A stretch of 64,000 nt of DNA from JAGQIB01 sp041393395 (GTDB lineage Bacteria > ARS69), in NCBI GenBank assembly GCA_041393395.1, contig JAWKKG010000006.1, forward strand, positions 62,001 through 126,000, given 5' to 3'. Every line of letters starts with the position of its first letter. Position 1 is the first letter of the stretch. The translations under genes were made by a program, and so were the position numbers. The notes beneath the pieces are model-generated. The model was not told the DNA's origin and made no database searches. It saw nothing but the letters and a program-made list of their open reading frames with translations. This document shows positions 32,840 through 41,419 of the stretch, piece by piece.

Positions 32840-34311
32840 GCGGCCTCCTCGGCGACCGACGCCGGCCACGGCGCCGGCCCGAACGCACGCTCCAGCGCGG
32901 CGGCGGCCCGGAACAGCCGGCCCTCCGCGAACGCGGGCGCCGTGAGGTGCGCTCCGATCGGCAGCCGCCCGGACGAGATGCCGACGGGTACCGAAAGAGC
33001 CGGCACACCCGCGAGACTCGCCGGGATGGTCATCGCGTCCGTGAGGTACATCGCGAGCGGATCCTCGGCCCGCTCGCCGAGCCGGAACGCCGGCGTGGGA
33101 GCGACGGGCGAGAGGAGCACGTCCGCGTCGACGAACGCCGCGCCGTAGTCGGCGCGGATCAGGCGACGTGCCTTCTGCGCGCGCGCATAGTACGCGTCGT
33201 AGTAGCCGGCCGAGAGCGCGAACGTGCCGATGAGGATGCGACGTTTCACCTCGGCCCCGAACCCCTCGCTGCGGCTGCGCTCGTAGAGCGTCTCGAGATC
33301 GGACACGTCGGCGGCGCGCGCCCCGTAGCGCACGCCGTCGAAGCGCGAGAGATTCGCGGACGCTTCCGCACTCGACAGCACGTAGTACGCGGCCACACCG
33401 AATCGCGCGTGCGGCAGCTCGACGTCGACGATGCGGGCGCCGGCCGCGCGCAGCGCGTCGATCGCGCGCTCGACGGCGGTGCGCACCTCGTCGTCCACGC
33501 CGTCTCCGAGCAGGTCGCGCACCACGCCGATCTTCATGCTCCCGACGTCGCCGGAGAGATCCGCGGTCCAGTCCGGAACCGGCGCGAGCGACGACGTCGC
33601 GTCGTCCGGATCGTGTCCCGACATCACGGCCAGCAGCGCCGCCGCGCCCGCGACGTCGCGCGCCACCGGGCCGGGCTGATCCAGCGACGATCCGAACGCC
33701 ACGAGTCCCGAACGCGACACGCGACCGTACGTCGGCTTCACGCCGACCACGCCGCAGAACGAAGCGGGGAGACGCACGGATCCGCCGGTGTCGCTCCCGA
33801 TCGCGAGTGGCGCGAGCGCGCCGGCCACGGCCGCGCACGAACCGCCGGAGGAACCGCCCGGCACCCGCGACGGATCGTGGGGGTTGCGTACCGCACCGAA
33901 CGCCGAGTGCTCGTTCGAGCTGCCCATCGCGAACTCGTCGAGATTCGCCTTGCCGAGAATCACGGCGCCGGCCGCGCGCAGGCGTGCCACGACCGTGGCG
34001 TCGCGCGGCGGAACGTAGTCCGCGAGATAGCGCGAGGCACACGTCGTGCGCAGGCCGGCCGTCACGAGATTGTCCTTCACGGCGACAGGCACGCCGTCGA
34101 GCGGACCGAGGGGACGGGCGTCGGCACGTCGGGCGTCCGCGGCGGCGGCCGCCGCCCGGGCCGAAGTGTCGTCCACGGTGAGGAACGCGTTCCACTCCGA
34201 GTCGCGACGCCGAATTCGTGCGAGACAATCCTCGGTGAGCTCGGCCGACGATCGGTTTCCGGAGTCGAGCGCGCGCCGGAGCTCGGAGTAGGTGGCCGGC
34301 GGAGCACTCAC
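32836..34311 (-). CDS. gatA: Aspartyl/glutamyl-tRNA amidotransferase subunit A
   Basis: The 491-residue amidase-signature protein releases ammonia from glutamine for GatB. The Ser-cisSer-Lys triad falls at Lys79 (VAVKDNLVT), Ser154 (PGGSSGGSC) and Ser178 (DTGGSVRLP). The amidase core GSDTGGSVRLPASFCGVVGVKPTYG is intact. The start is GTG 34311, overlapping the gatC stop as GTGA. Presence of GatCAB implies that the cell lacks a direct GlnRS and/or AsnRS route. Confidence 0.97.
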   Translation of the reverse strand: MSAPPATYSELRRALDSGNRSSAELTEDCLARIRRRDSEWNAFLTVDDTSARAAAAAADARRADARPLGPLDGVPVAVKDNLVTAGLRTTCASRYLADYVPPRDATVVARLRAAGAVILGKANLDEFAMGSSNEHSAFGAVRNPHDPSRVPGGSSGGSCAAVAGALAPLAIGSDTGGSVRLPASFCGVVGVKPTYGRVSRSGLVAFGSSLDQPGPVARDVAGAAALLAVMSGHDPDDATSSLAPVPDWTADLSGDVGSMKIGVVRDLLGDGVDDEVRTAVERAIDALRAAGARIVDVELPHARFGVAAYYVLSSAEASANLSRFDGVRYGARAADVSDLETLYERSRSEGFGAEVKRRILIGTFALSAGYYDAYYARAQKARRLIRADYGAAFVDADVLLSPVAPTPAFRLGERAEDPLAMYLTDAMTIPASLAGVPALSVPVGISSGRLPIGAHLTAPAFAEGRLFRAAAALERAFGPAPWPASVAEEAA

Positions 34312-34604
34312 TGCTCCGCTCCCTCGATCACGGGCGGCACCAGGAAGGTCTCCCCGTCCGTCTTGGGGGCACGCGCGAGCACCTCGTCGCGCGGGAGCGA
34401 CGGTCGCACCTCGTCCGGGCGCAGCGCGGCGGAGCCTCCCGGCGTCTCGTCATCCGGTGGAGCGGGCACCGGGTCGAGCTCCCGCAGCTGCTGCACGTGG
34501 TCCAGGATTCGCGAGAGCTGTCCCGCGACGTCCTCGATCTCGGCCTCGTCGAGTCGCAGGCGCGCGAGGCGCGCGACCTTCAGGACCTGTTCTCGATCGA
34601 CCAC
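34308..34604 (-). CDS. gatC: Aspartyl/glutamyl-tRNA amidotransferase subunit C
   Basis: The 98-residue subunit has the GatC helical hairpin (VLKVARLARLRL and a SRILDHVQQLRELD segment) and a C-terminal RPDEVRPSLPRDEVLARAP tail that wraps around GatA. A longer frame upstream is not protein-like. GTG 34604 has a GGGAGG Shine-Dalgarno about 8 bases away. It is the first gene of the nine-gene operon that ends with glyA. Confidence 0.94.
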   Translation of the reverse strand: MVDREQVLKVARLARLRLDEAEIEDVAGQLSRILDHVQQLRELDPVPAPPDDETPGGSAALRPDEVRPSLPRDEVLARAPKTDGETFLVPPVIEGAEQ

Positions 34605-34628
34605 GCGGACGCCTCCCGTTGGCGGCGG

Positions 34629-34634
34629 AGCATA
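34629..34634 (-). promoter_or_regulatory. -10 element of the gatC-glyA operon promoter
   Basis: TATGCT on the minus strand (34629-34634) would start transcription near 34621, giving a leader of about 17 bases that contains the gatC Shine-Dalgarno. The -35 is weak (TTCGCC about 18 bases upstream). Confidence 0.45.
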
Positions 34635-34696
34635 CACGACCGCTCGCGACCGGGCGAACCGGTCGGATGATCGCAGGGCTGACGGGAGGGGATGGG

Positions 34697-35008
34697 TCAG
34701 TCGGCGGTGACGCGCACCACCGTGTGGACCTCGACCGTCGGCGGCCGCCAGTTCGCGCTCGCGAGCTGGGCGGCGAGGGCACGCAGGCGGGCCACGACCG
34801 CGGACTCGGTCGGTTCGGTTCCGCCGCACAGCACGAGGTAGATCTCGGCGCTGGTCAGCGGGGAGGCCGCCGTCGCGACCGTCGGCGCGGGCACGAGCAC
34901 GAGCGGCGCGGGCAGCGCGGATGCGGGCCCGGCGAGCCCGAGGAGGACGGCGGTGGCCCCGAGGGCCGGCAGGAGCCGGCCGGAGCCGGAACGGGTGTTC
35001 TCGAACAT
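34697..35008 (-). CDS. Small secreted protein, unknown function
   Basis: The 103-residue protein has a typical signal peptide (residues 1 to about 32, ending ASA-L). The mature part is about 70 residues with a single Cys and a C-terminal beta-like stretch (TVEVHTVVRVTAD). No family is recognised. A GGAG lies about 13 bases before the ATG, a marginal ribosome site. It stands alone between the gat operon promoter and a terminator, in the same direction as both neighbours. Confidence 0.6.
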   Translation of the reverse strand: MFENTRSGSGRLLPALGATAVLLGLAGPASALPAPLVLVPAPTVATAASPLTSAEIYLVLCGGTEPTESAVVARLRALAAQLASANWRPPTVEVHTVVRVTAD

Positions 35009-35090
35009 GAAGCGAGCGTCTCCGGTGATGAAGTGGTCAAGACACGGGACACTGTTGTTCCGGATCGGTCACTTCGTCCAGTCGCTGGAG

Positions 35091-35120
35091 GAAAATGCGC
35101 CTCACGGGCCCGGAGAGGCG
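35091..35120 (-). terminator. Intrinsic terminator after the decarboxylase-lipoprotein pair
   Basis: On the minus strand CGCCTC (35115-35120) pairs with GAGGCG (35098-35103) around an 11-base loop containing GGGCCC, followed by CATTTTCC. It lies 10 bases beyond the lipoprotein stop. On the plus strand the same stem is followed by TTTCG, so it could act weakly both ways. Confidence 0.6.
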
Positions 35121-35130
35121 TTTCGTGGCC

Positions 35131-35679
35131 TCAATCCGCGCCGGAACGGGGCCTGTCTCCGGCCCGCGGCTCGGCGCCCGGGGCCGCTGCGGCCGCCGCC
35201 CGGAAGCCGGCGTCCACCCGGTCGTAGGCCGGCCCCGCGGGGTCCACTCCCGGGAGTCCGGCCGGGGGAGGCCAGGAGAAGCGGGCGAGATGTTCGGGTG
35301 CGGCGATCGAGGAATCCGCCGGGGCGAGGGTCAGCACCGCACCGTCCGTCCGGACCGAGCCTTGCTCCGACCAGGCCACCGCGGGACGCCGCCCCGGCGC
35401 GAACGCGACGACGGCGGCCCGCGCACCCCGCGCCCAGGGCACTCGGGCCGCCTCCCGCGCGGCGTCGGGCACCTCGCCTGCCTCTCCCGCGATCGCCAGG
35501 TACCCGCCCACGGGACCGTGGTCGGTGCGGGCCTCCACGTAGACCGCGGCCCCCGGTACCGGATGTCCCGCGGGGTCGAGCACCGTGAGCCGCACGTCCC
35601 GTCCGGACGGGCCGCCGCAGCCCGCCGTCGCGATCGAGACCGCGCTGCACGCGATCACGAGTGCCCGGGTCGGGCTCAC
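35131..35679 (-). CDS. Lipoprotein with Ig/carboxypeptidase-regulatory-like fold
   Basis: The 182-residue lipoprotein has the lipobox TAGC and acylation Cys21. Residues about 28-110 begin VRLTVLDPAGHPVPGAAVYVEA, the pattern of bacterial carboxypeptidase-regulatory or big_1-like beta sandwiches. The C-terminal third is rich in Pro, Ala and Gly. The GTG start at 35679 overlaps the decarboxylase stop as GTGA, so the two are co-translated. I do not recognise a specific function. Confidence 0.7.
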   Translation of the reverse strand: MSPTRALVIACSAVSIATAGCGGPSGRDVRLTVLDPAGHPVPGAAVYVEARTDHGPVGGYLAIAGEAGEVPDAAREAARVPWARGARAAVVAFAPGRRPAVAWSEQGSVRTDGAVLTLAPADSSIAAPEHLARFSWPPPAGLPGVDPAGPAYDRVDAGFRAAAAAAPGAEPRAGDRPRSGAD

Positions 35680-37073
35680 GTCGCGTGCTCGCGGATCGCG
35701 TCGAGCGTCGTGTCGAGGTCCGCGCGCGTGGTTCGCGGATTCAGCAACACGAGACGCAGCGCCGACCGGCCGTCCACGAGCGTGGTCGAGAGCATGCAAC
35801 GCCCGTCCCGCATCGTCGCTTCCATCAGCTCCCGGTCGCGCGTGGTCCGATCCGACTCCGACTCGCCCGGACGCAGGCGATGCCGGAACACGACGACGGA
35901 GAGCTGTGGATCGTCCACGAGCTCGAGGCGTTCGTCCGCGGCCAGGCGAGCGGCCACGAGTCGGGCGAGCTCGAGATCCCGGGCGATCGCGGCCGCGAGC
36001 CCGGCGCGGCCCCACGCGCGGATCACGCACCAGACCGGGAGCACGCGCGCCGGGCGCGAGAGCTCCGGGCCGCGATCCATGAAGTTCACCTCGTCCATCG
36101 GGAGGTCCTGCAGGTAATCCCCGTGCGCCAGGAACGTGCGCGCCAGTGCTTCGGCATCACGCACGAACACGCAGCCGACCCCGATCGGCGCGTACAGCCA
36201 CTTATGGGGATCGAGCGCGAGCGAGTCCGCACGTTCCATTCCGCGCAGGCGCGGCCGCACGGACTCGACGAGTGCCGCGAATCCGCCGTAGGCGCCGTCG
36301 ACGTGGAGCCACACGTCGTGCTCGCGGGCCACGTCGGCAATCTCGTCCAGCGGATCGATCGCGCCCGTATTCGTGGTTCCCGCGTTCGCGCAGATCGCGA
36401 CCGGCACCCGGCCCGCGGCCCGGGTCGCCCGGAGCGCGTCCCGCAGCGCATCGACCCGCAGGCGGCACCTCCCGTCGACGTCGATCACCCGGAGACTCTC
36501 CGGCGCAAACCCGAGCAACGCGACCGCCTTGTCCAGCGACCCGTGACGCTCGCGCGACACGTAGACGTCGCCGCGCGTCAACGCGTCGAGTCGGCCGGCG
36601 CGATCGCGCGCGCACGCGAGCCCGACCAGGTTCGCCATGGAGCCGCCACTCGTGAGGACGCCGGGGGACGCCGGCGGATAGCCCACGAGCTCCGCGATCC
36701 AGCGCAGGACGGTGAGCTCCAGCGACGCGACCGTAGCTCCCCCGAGCCACGAGCCGGTGAACGGATTCGTTCCCGCGGCGAGCATCCCGCCGAGCAGCCC
36801 GGGGAAGCTCGACGGACACGGGATGTAGGCGTGGAATCTCGGATGCCCCACGTGCGTCATCCGCGGCACGACGCGATCGAAGAACCGTTCCACGGTCTCG
36901 TCCAGGGACCGGCCGTGCTCGGGGAGCGGCTCGTCCACGAGCGCCGCGAACTCCGCGGCCGTCCCCCGCCGCGCGACCGGGAGATCGCGCTGGTCGCGCC
37001 AGTAGCCCACGATCCGCTCCACGGTGTCGCGGGCGATCCGGTGCATCTCCTCGGCCGAGGGCTCCCGTTCCAT
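35676..37073 (-). CDS. PLP-dependent group II amino-acid decarboxylase (aromatic amino acid decarboxylase family)
   Basis: The 465-residue fold-type I enzyme carries VGHPRFHAYIP, SGGSMANLVGLACAR, the PLP-binding Asp in LHVDGAYGG (Asp259) and the Schiff-base segment DPHKWLYAPIGVGC with Lys291. Family members decarboxylate Trp, Tyr, Dopa, Phe or related amino acids; the substrate cannot be read here. Start ATG 37073 is supported by a GGAGGA Shine-Dalgarno. It precedes and overlaps a lipoprotein gene, and both end at the terminator near 35100. No transporter is adjacent. Confidence 0.9.
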   Translation of the reverse strand: MEREPSAEEMHRIARDTVERIVGYWRDQRDLPVARRGTAAEFAALVDEPLPEHGRSLDETVERFFDRVVPRMTHVGHPRFHAYIPCPSSFPGLLGGMLAAGTNPFTGSWLGGATVASLELTVLRWIAELVGYPPASPGVLTSGGSMANLVGLACARDRAGRLDALTRGDVYVSRERHGSLDKAVALLGFAPESLRVIDVDGRCRLRVDALRDALRATRAAGRVPVAICANAGTTNTGAIDPLDEIADVAREHDVWLHVDGAYGGFAALVESVRPRLRGMERADSLALDPHKWLYAPIGVGCVFVRDAEALARTFLAHGDYLQDLPMDEVNFMDRGPELSRPARVLPVWCVIRAWGRAGLAAAIARDLELARLVAARLAADERLELVDDPQLSVVVFRHRLRPGESESDRTTRDRELMEATMRDGRCMLSTTLVDGRSALRLVLLNPRTTRADLDTTLDAIREHAT

Positions 37074-37268
37074 TTCGCGGTCCTCCGGCGCGCCGGAACA
37101 CGAAAGCGCGCATCCGGAGCACGATAACCAGGCGTGTCCGTGCGGTCCATCCCGCGGGAGACGCGCGAGACCGGCCCTCGGCGCCGCGTTGGAACTGGCC
37201 CCGGACGGCATGCTAGGCTCGCCCCCGGTTCCCCGCGAAAGTTCTTCTCTCTGCCGGAGGGTGTCCCT

Positions 37269-39302
37269 GTGCGACCCTTGTCCCGCCGGATCTCCCCGTT
37301 TCGCGTGCTGATCGTCCCGCTCCTCGTCGCCACCCTGTTCCTGCTCGTGCTGTTCCTCGTCCCCGAGGCGAACGCCACCGGCGGTGCGCTGGTCTGGATG
37401 TTCCAGGGGCCGGAGGACGTGCTGAGCTCCGGGGAGATCCAGGATCAGGACGGCGACGGCACGCCCGATCTCGTCGTCGAGAGCTACGACGCGGGCGCAT
37501 CGGGTGACCACCTGTACTGCCTGAGCGGAGCGGCGCCCGGCCCGAACGCGGTCACGATCTGGTCCGTGCGTCCGCTCGGCGGACCGTCGAACAGCGGCGG
37601 CTACGGGTCGGACTGTCTCGAGATCAGCGAGGACCTGAACCGCGACGGCAAGCAGGACGTGCTGCTCGGCACCGCGTGGGGCGCGCGCACCGCGTTCGCG
37701 CTCGACGGAACGAACGGCGCCACGCACTGGAGCTTCGACACGTACAGCGACAGCCCGCCGAATCCCGCCGTCTCCGGCTGGGTGTACACGATCACGTCGA
37801 CGCCCGACACGAACGGCGACCAGGTCCCCGACGTGTTCTTCGGCTGCGGCTCGGACAACAACCGCTTCTATCACGCGAGCGGTTCCTCGGGCTCGGTCCT
37901 CTGGAGCCTCGACCTCGGCGACGCGATCTTCTCGAGCGCGGCGCTCGGCGACGTCACCGGCGACGGGATCCCGGACTGCGCGGCCGGCGTCGGCGACAAC
38001 GCGGACGCGGTCTGGGTGCTGCGCGGCGGCCCGACCGGCGTCCCGCTCGTGTGGAACCACTCGATGCCGGGCACGGTGATGGCGCTCGCGCGCGTGAGCG
38101 ACCTGACCGGCAACGGCACGGACGATCTGTTCGCGGGCACCTGGACGTCGCAGGTGTTCGCGTTCGACGGCGCGACGGGCGATACGGCGTGGGTCGCGTT
38201 CCTGCCGGGCTCGGCGAACGTGATGCGGCTCGCCACGCTCGACGACGTGAACGGCGACTCGATCCCCGACGTCGCGGTGGGCTCCTGGGCGACGAGCGTC
38301 TTCGCGCTCTCGGGCGCGGACGGCTCGATCCTGTGGGCGTCGCTCACCGGCGACGACAACTGGGCCGTCGGTCGCGTGGACGACGTCACCGGCGACGGGA
38401 TCAACGACGTCGTCGCCGGCTCGTTCGACACGTTCGTGTACCTGCTGGACGGCGTGACCGGAGATCAGGTGTGGAAGTACGGTGTCGGCAACCGGCTGTA
38501 CTGGGTGGCCGGCACCTCGGATCTCACCGGGAACGGCGTGCCCGACGTGTTCGCGGGATCGCAGAAGCTCACGTCGCAGCCGGGCGGGCAGGGCTTCCTG
38601 ATCGAGGGCGGCGAGCTCGCGACGCCGGCCGACCTGCCGCCGTGGACGTCGGCGACGGACGATCCGCGCGGCGTCCTCGTGCGTCTCGGCGGTGCGAACG
38701 ACTTCGATCGGGCGTGGGTCGAGCGGCACGACGGCTCCGCCGAGGACGCCGGCCGCGCGCGCGCCGTCTTCCGCCGCGAGATCGCCGACGCCTACGCCGC
38801 CGGCCTGCTCGACGTGCGCGGCGCGATCGCCGCACGATCACAGGATCCGCAGGTGAGCTGGTCGCGCGTGTCCGCGTCGACGGTGGAGATCGTGGGCGGA
38901 CAGGCGATCTGGGTCGATGCGACGGCCGAGCCGGGGCAGACCTACACGTACCGTTTCGCGTACGAACGCGAGGGAACGGTCGTAGGCTGGTCCCCTTCGG
39001 CGACCGTCGTCCGCAGCGCGACCGTGGAAGCGATTCCGCCCGTGTTCGCGCGCCCGAACCCGGCGCCGGAGCGGGTCCGGATCGACTTCCGCATTCCGCG
39101 CGCGCAGAGCTGGCGCGTGGAGATCTTCGATCTCGCGGGGCGACGGGTGATCGCGCTGGACGAGGGCCGCGACGCGGGCGCAAGGACGGCGGAGTGGGAC
39201 GGGCGCGACGCGTCGGGCCATCTCGCGCCGGCCGGCATCTACTTCGCGCGCGTGACGGCCGAAGGGTTCACGTCGAGCACGAAGATCACGCGCCTGCGGT
39301 AG
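37269..39302 (+). CDS. Secreted FG-GAP/beta-propeller protein with FlgD-like C-terminal sorting domain
   Basis: The 677-residue precursor has a basic N-terminus and a signal helix ending near residue 36 (NATGG). Residues about 45-450 contain at least six calcium-type repeats of the form DxNGDxxPD or DVTGDGIxD followed by VxxGS, as in integrin-alpha-like propellers. Residues about 590-677 are a FlgD-like Ig tag with RPNPAPERVRIDF, VEIFDLAGRRV, EWDGRDASGHLAPAGIYFARV and the terminal KITRLR. GTG 37269 has a GGAGG about 8 bases upstream. An extracellular or surface role is likely; the ligand is unknown. Confidence 0.85.
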   Translation: MRPLSRRISPFRVLIVPLLVATLFLLVLFLVPEANATGGALVWMFQGPEDVLSSGEIQDQDGDGTPDLVVESYDAGASGDHLYCLSGAAPGPNAVTIWSVRPLGGPSNSGGYGSDCLEISEDLNRDGKQDVLLGTAWGARTAFALDGTNGATHWSFDTYSDSPPNPAVSGWVYTITSTPDTNGDQVPDVFFGCGSDNNRFYHASGSSGSVLWSLDLGDAIFSSAALGDVTGDGIPDCAAGVGDNADAVWVLRGGPTGVPLVWNHSMPGTVMALARVSDLTGNGTDDLFAGTWTSQVFAFDGATGDTAWVAFLPGSANVMRLATLDDVNGDSIPDVAVGSWATSVFALSGADGSILWASLTGDDNWAVGRVDDVTGDGINDVVAGSFDTFVYLLDGVTGDQVWKYGVGNRLYWVAGTSDLTGNGVPDVFAGSQKLTSQPGGQGFLIEGGELATPADLPPWTSATDDPRGVLVRLGGANDFDRAWVERHDGSAEDAGRARAVFRREIADAYAAGLLDVRGAIAARSQDPQVSWSRVSASTVEIVGGQAIWVDATAEPGQTYTYRFAYEREGTVVGWSPSATVVRSATVEAIPPVFARPNPAPERVRIDFRIPRAQSWRVEIFDLAGRRVIALDEGRDAGARTAEWDGRDASGHLAPAGIYFARVTAEGFTSSTKITRLR

Positions 39303-39317
39303 GGCGCGGAACGACCG

Positions 39318-39677
39318 TCACGACGCGAACAGCTGGGCGCGGAACAGGAAGAATGCCGCGCCCAGCAGACACAATCCGGCCCACAGGTAATCCAGCGTGA
39401 GGCGCTCGCGCAGGTAGTACACGGAGAACGGCACGAACACGGTGAGCGTGATCAGCTCCTGCAGGATCTTGAGCTGTCCCACGCGCAGCACGCCGTGGCC
39501 GAGGCGGTTCGCCGGCACCTGCAGCAGATACTCGAACAGCGCGATCCCCCAGCTCACGAGCGCCGCGATCAGCCAGGGCCGGTGGGCGAGGTTCTTCAGG
39601 TGGGCGTACCAGGCGAACGTCATGAAGACGTTGCTGCCGAGAAGCATCAGGATCGTGAGTGCGACAGTGCGATGCAC
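39318..39677 (-). CDS. Small integral membrane protein, DUF486 / DMT-like
   Basis: The 119-residue protein has four predicted membrane helices. The N-terminal LGSNVFMTFAWYAHL and the segment SWGIALFEYLLQVPANRLG are characteristic of the DUF486 family, annotated as 'DMT family protein'. The substrate is not established for the family. It converges with the FG-GAP gene across 15 bases. An AT-rich TAGATT (about 39722-39727, minus strand) may be its -10, in which case a hairpin lies in its leader. Confidence 0.85.
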   Translation of the reverse strand: MHRTVALTILMLLGSNVFMTFAWYAHLKNLAHRPWLIAALVSWGIALFEYLLQVPANRLGHGVLRVGQLKILQELITLTVFVPFSVYYLRERLTLDYLWAGLCLLGAAFFLFRAQLFAS

Positions 39678-39681
39678 GGCG

Positions 39682-39725
39682 GATTCCCCCGGGGTTCCCC
39701 GCGACGAGGCGGGTGCCGGGGAATC
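39682..39725. repeat. Nested inverted repeat between the DUF486 gene and the frameshifted gene
   Basis: GATTCCCCCGG (39682-39692) and CCGGGGAATC (39716-39725) pair as an outer stem with one bulge. Inside, CCCGC-GACGAG-GCGGG forms a second stem. It could terminate the upstream minus-strand gene or structure the DUF486 leader; there is no T-run. Confidence 0.4.
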
Positions 39726-39753
39726 TAGCGCCGATGGCCGTGCCCGCGCGACG

Positions 39754-40025
39754 TCACGCGAGCGTCAGGAACTTGATCTGGCTCGGGACGAGCCGGCGGC
39801 CGATGGGGACGTCGCGCGGCTCCGCGCGATCGGCGGTCAGCTTCACGTCGCCGGTGCGGCTTCGCCGCGACGCCGGCGTCGCTTCGGTGATCCGCCCGCC
39901 GACGACCCGTCGCCCTTGCGCCGGCCGCCCCCCTGCTGGAGGGTGTGCGTGATCTCGTGGGCCGCCACCGAGACGCCGGAGGCGTCGTACGGGTCGCCGA
40001 TCTGCACGAGCCATCGGAGGTCCAT
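39754..40025 (-). pseudogene. Probable small gene disrupted by a 1-base frameshift
   Basis: ATG 40025 has a strong GGAGAGGAG Shine-Dalgarno and opens MDLRWLVQIGDPYDASG, continuing to an HEITH (HExxH-like) sequence. That frame ends as a basic low-complexity tail at 39843. Removing one G from the run of six G (39928-39933, minus strand) switches to the frame giving ...VVGGRITEAT...DVKLTADRAEPRDVP and ...PSQIKFLTLA, ending at TGA 39754. This makes one product of about 89 residues. The indel could be real, a sequencing error or programmed. Function is unknown; HEITH alone does not prove a protease. Confidence 0.4.
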
Positions 40026-40117
40026 CGCGTACTCCTCTCCGTTCCGTTCGCGGGGCGGGTCTCACCTGGAACAACGTCGGGGACGACCCCGATCGCACGG
40101 TATCCCGAGAAAGAGAA

Positions 40118-40150
40118 GGGCCCGGATCGGCGGACAGCCGACCCGGGCCC
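40118..40150 (-). terminator. Intrinsic terminator of the aldolase gene
   Basis: On the minus strand, about 27 bases past the aldolase stop, GGGCCCGGGTCGGC pairs with GCCGATCCGGGCCC around a short loop. A pyrimidine run, TTCTCTTTCTC, follows. The stem is about 14 bp with one mismatch. Confidence 0.65.
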
Positions 40151-40176
40151 GGTTCGCAATCGACCCGCGTGGCGGA

Positions 40177-41253
40177 TCAGGCCACCGTCACGTCGTCGCA
40201 GAGATAGACGTCCTGGATCGCGTTCAGGAGCTTGATGCCCTCGGCCTTCGGCTTCTGGAACGCCTTGCGACCGGAGATCAGTCCCATGCCGCCGGCCCGC
40301 TTGTTCACGACCGCGGTCATCACCGCCTGCTGCAGGTCGTTCTCCCCGGACGCGCCGCCCGAGTTGATCAGACCGATCTTGCCCATGTAGCAGTTCGCGA
40401 CCTGGTAGCGCGTGAGGTCGATCGGATGGTCGCTGGACAGCTCGCTGTAGACCTTGTCGTGCGTCTTGCCGAACTTCATCGCCTTGTAGCCGCCGTTGTT
40501 CTCGGGCAGCTTCTGCTTGATGATGTCGGCCTCGATCGTCACGCCGAGGTGGTTCGCCTGACCGGTGAGGTCCGCCGACGCGTGGTAGTCCACGCCGTCC
40601 TTCTTGAAATTGCTGTTCCGCAGGTAGCACCACAGGATCGTCATCATCCCGAGCTCGTGCGCCATCTGGAACGCCTCGGAGACCTCCTGCAGCTGGCGCG
40701 TGGCCTCGTCCGAGCCCCAGTAGATCGTGGCGCCCACGCCCACGCAGCCCATGTCGAAGGCCTGGCGGACGTTGCCGAACATCACCTGGTCGAACTTGTT
40801 CGGATAGGTGAGCAGCTCGTTGTGGTTGAACTTCAGGATGAACGGGATCCGGTGCGCGTACTTGCGCGCCACCAGGCCGAGCACGCCGAGCGTGGACGCC
40901 ACGCCGTTGCAGCCGCCGTCGATCGCGAGCTTCACGATGTTCTCGGGGTCGAAGTAATCCGGGTTCGGCGCGAACGACGCGCCGGCCGAGTGCTCGATCC
41001 CCTGGTCCACCGGAAGGATCGATACGTAGCCCGTGCCCGCGAGCCGTCCGTGATTCAGGAGCTGCTGGTACGCGCGGTTCACGTTCACCGGGCGATCCGT
41101 GGCGGTGAAGACGCGGTCCACGAAGTCCGGACCCGGCAACGCCAGGCGATCCTTCGAAATCGTCCGGCACTGGTGATCGAGGAGTCCGGCCTCGGATCCG
41201 AGGCGTTCCCGGATCGTCGCGAGGGCGGGCTTCTGCGGGGTCTCGACGGCCAT
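40177..41253 (-). CDS. Class I fructose-bisphosphate aldolase (DhnA/FbaB type)
   Basis: The 358-residue enzyme cleaves or condenses fructose-1,6-bisphosphate in glycolysis and gluconeogenesis. It has the DhnA-type signature ILPVDQGIEHSAG, followed by ILKFNHNELL, GCVGVGATIYWGSDE and a late GLISGRKAFQKP phosphate-binding segment. Length matches the archaeal-type class I family. ATG 41253 has a GGAGA Shine-Dalgarno. The gene stands alone with its own terminator, and a 6-bp hairpin lies in the probable leader. Confidence 0.92.
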   Translation of the reverse strand: MAVETPQKPALATIRERLGSEAGLLDHQCRTISKDRLALPGPDFVDRVFTATDRPVNVNRAYQQLLNHGRLAGTGYVSILPVDQGIEHSAGASFAPNPDYFDPENIVKLAIDGGCNGVASTLGVLGLVARKYAHRIPFILKFNHNELLTYPNKFDQVMFGNVRQAFDMGCVGVGATIYWGSDEATRQLQEVSEAFQMAHELGMMTILWCYLRNSNFKKDGVDYHASADLTGQANHLGVTIEADIIKQKLPENNGGYKAMKFGKTHDKVYSELSSDHPIDLTRYQVANCYMGKIGLINSGGASGENDLQQAVMTAVVNKRAGGMGLISGRKAFQKPKAEGIKLLNAIQDVYLCDDVTVA

Positions 41254-41290
41254 CTCGTGGTCTCCTTCCCTGCCTAGGCGGGGGGTTCGA

Positions 41291-41325
41291 GCTCCGTTTT
41301 CGGAGCCGTGGCGGTCCATGGTACC
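41291..41325 (-). promoter_or_regulatory. Candidate aldolase promoter and leader hairpin
   Basis: On the minus strand TACCAT (41320-41325) could be a -10. The transcript would then carry GCTCCG-AAAA-CGGAGC (41291-41306), a perfect 6-bp stem, about 40 bases before the ATG. No riboswitch class is recognised. Confidence 0.3.
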
Positions 41326-41406
41326 ACCGGATGGCCGCGCCGACCCTCCCGATCGTCGGTCGGTCGGAGATCGCGCCACCGCGGTCCCCGCACCCGCGTG
41401 GCGTGC

Positions 41407-41412
41407 TAGCAT
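41407..41412 (+). promoter_or_regulatory. -10-like TAGCAT immediately upstream of the MltF-like gene
   Basis: TAGCAT lies 7 bases before ATG 41420 and there is no Shine-Dalgarno, as expected for a leaderless start. A convincing -35 is not visible. Confidence 0.4.
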
Positions 41413-41419
41413 CCGCCTC

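Noticed and set aside
39958..40025. HEITH as evidence of a zinc protease
   Set aside because: Five residues in a short, frameshifted frame are too little; no third ligand or fold is visible.
41276..41310. GGGGTTCGAGCTCC resembling a tRNA T-arm
   Set aside because: No anticodon arm, D-arm or acceptor stem can be paired around it; the local structure is the simple GCTCCG-AAAA-CGGAGC hairpin.
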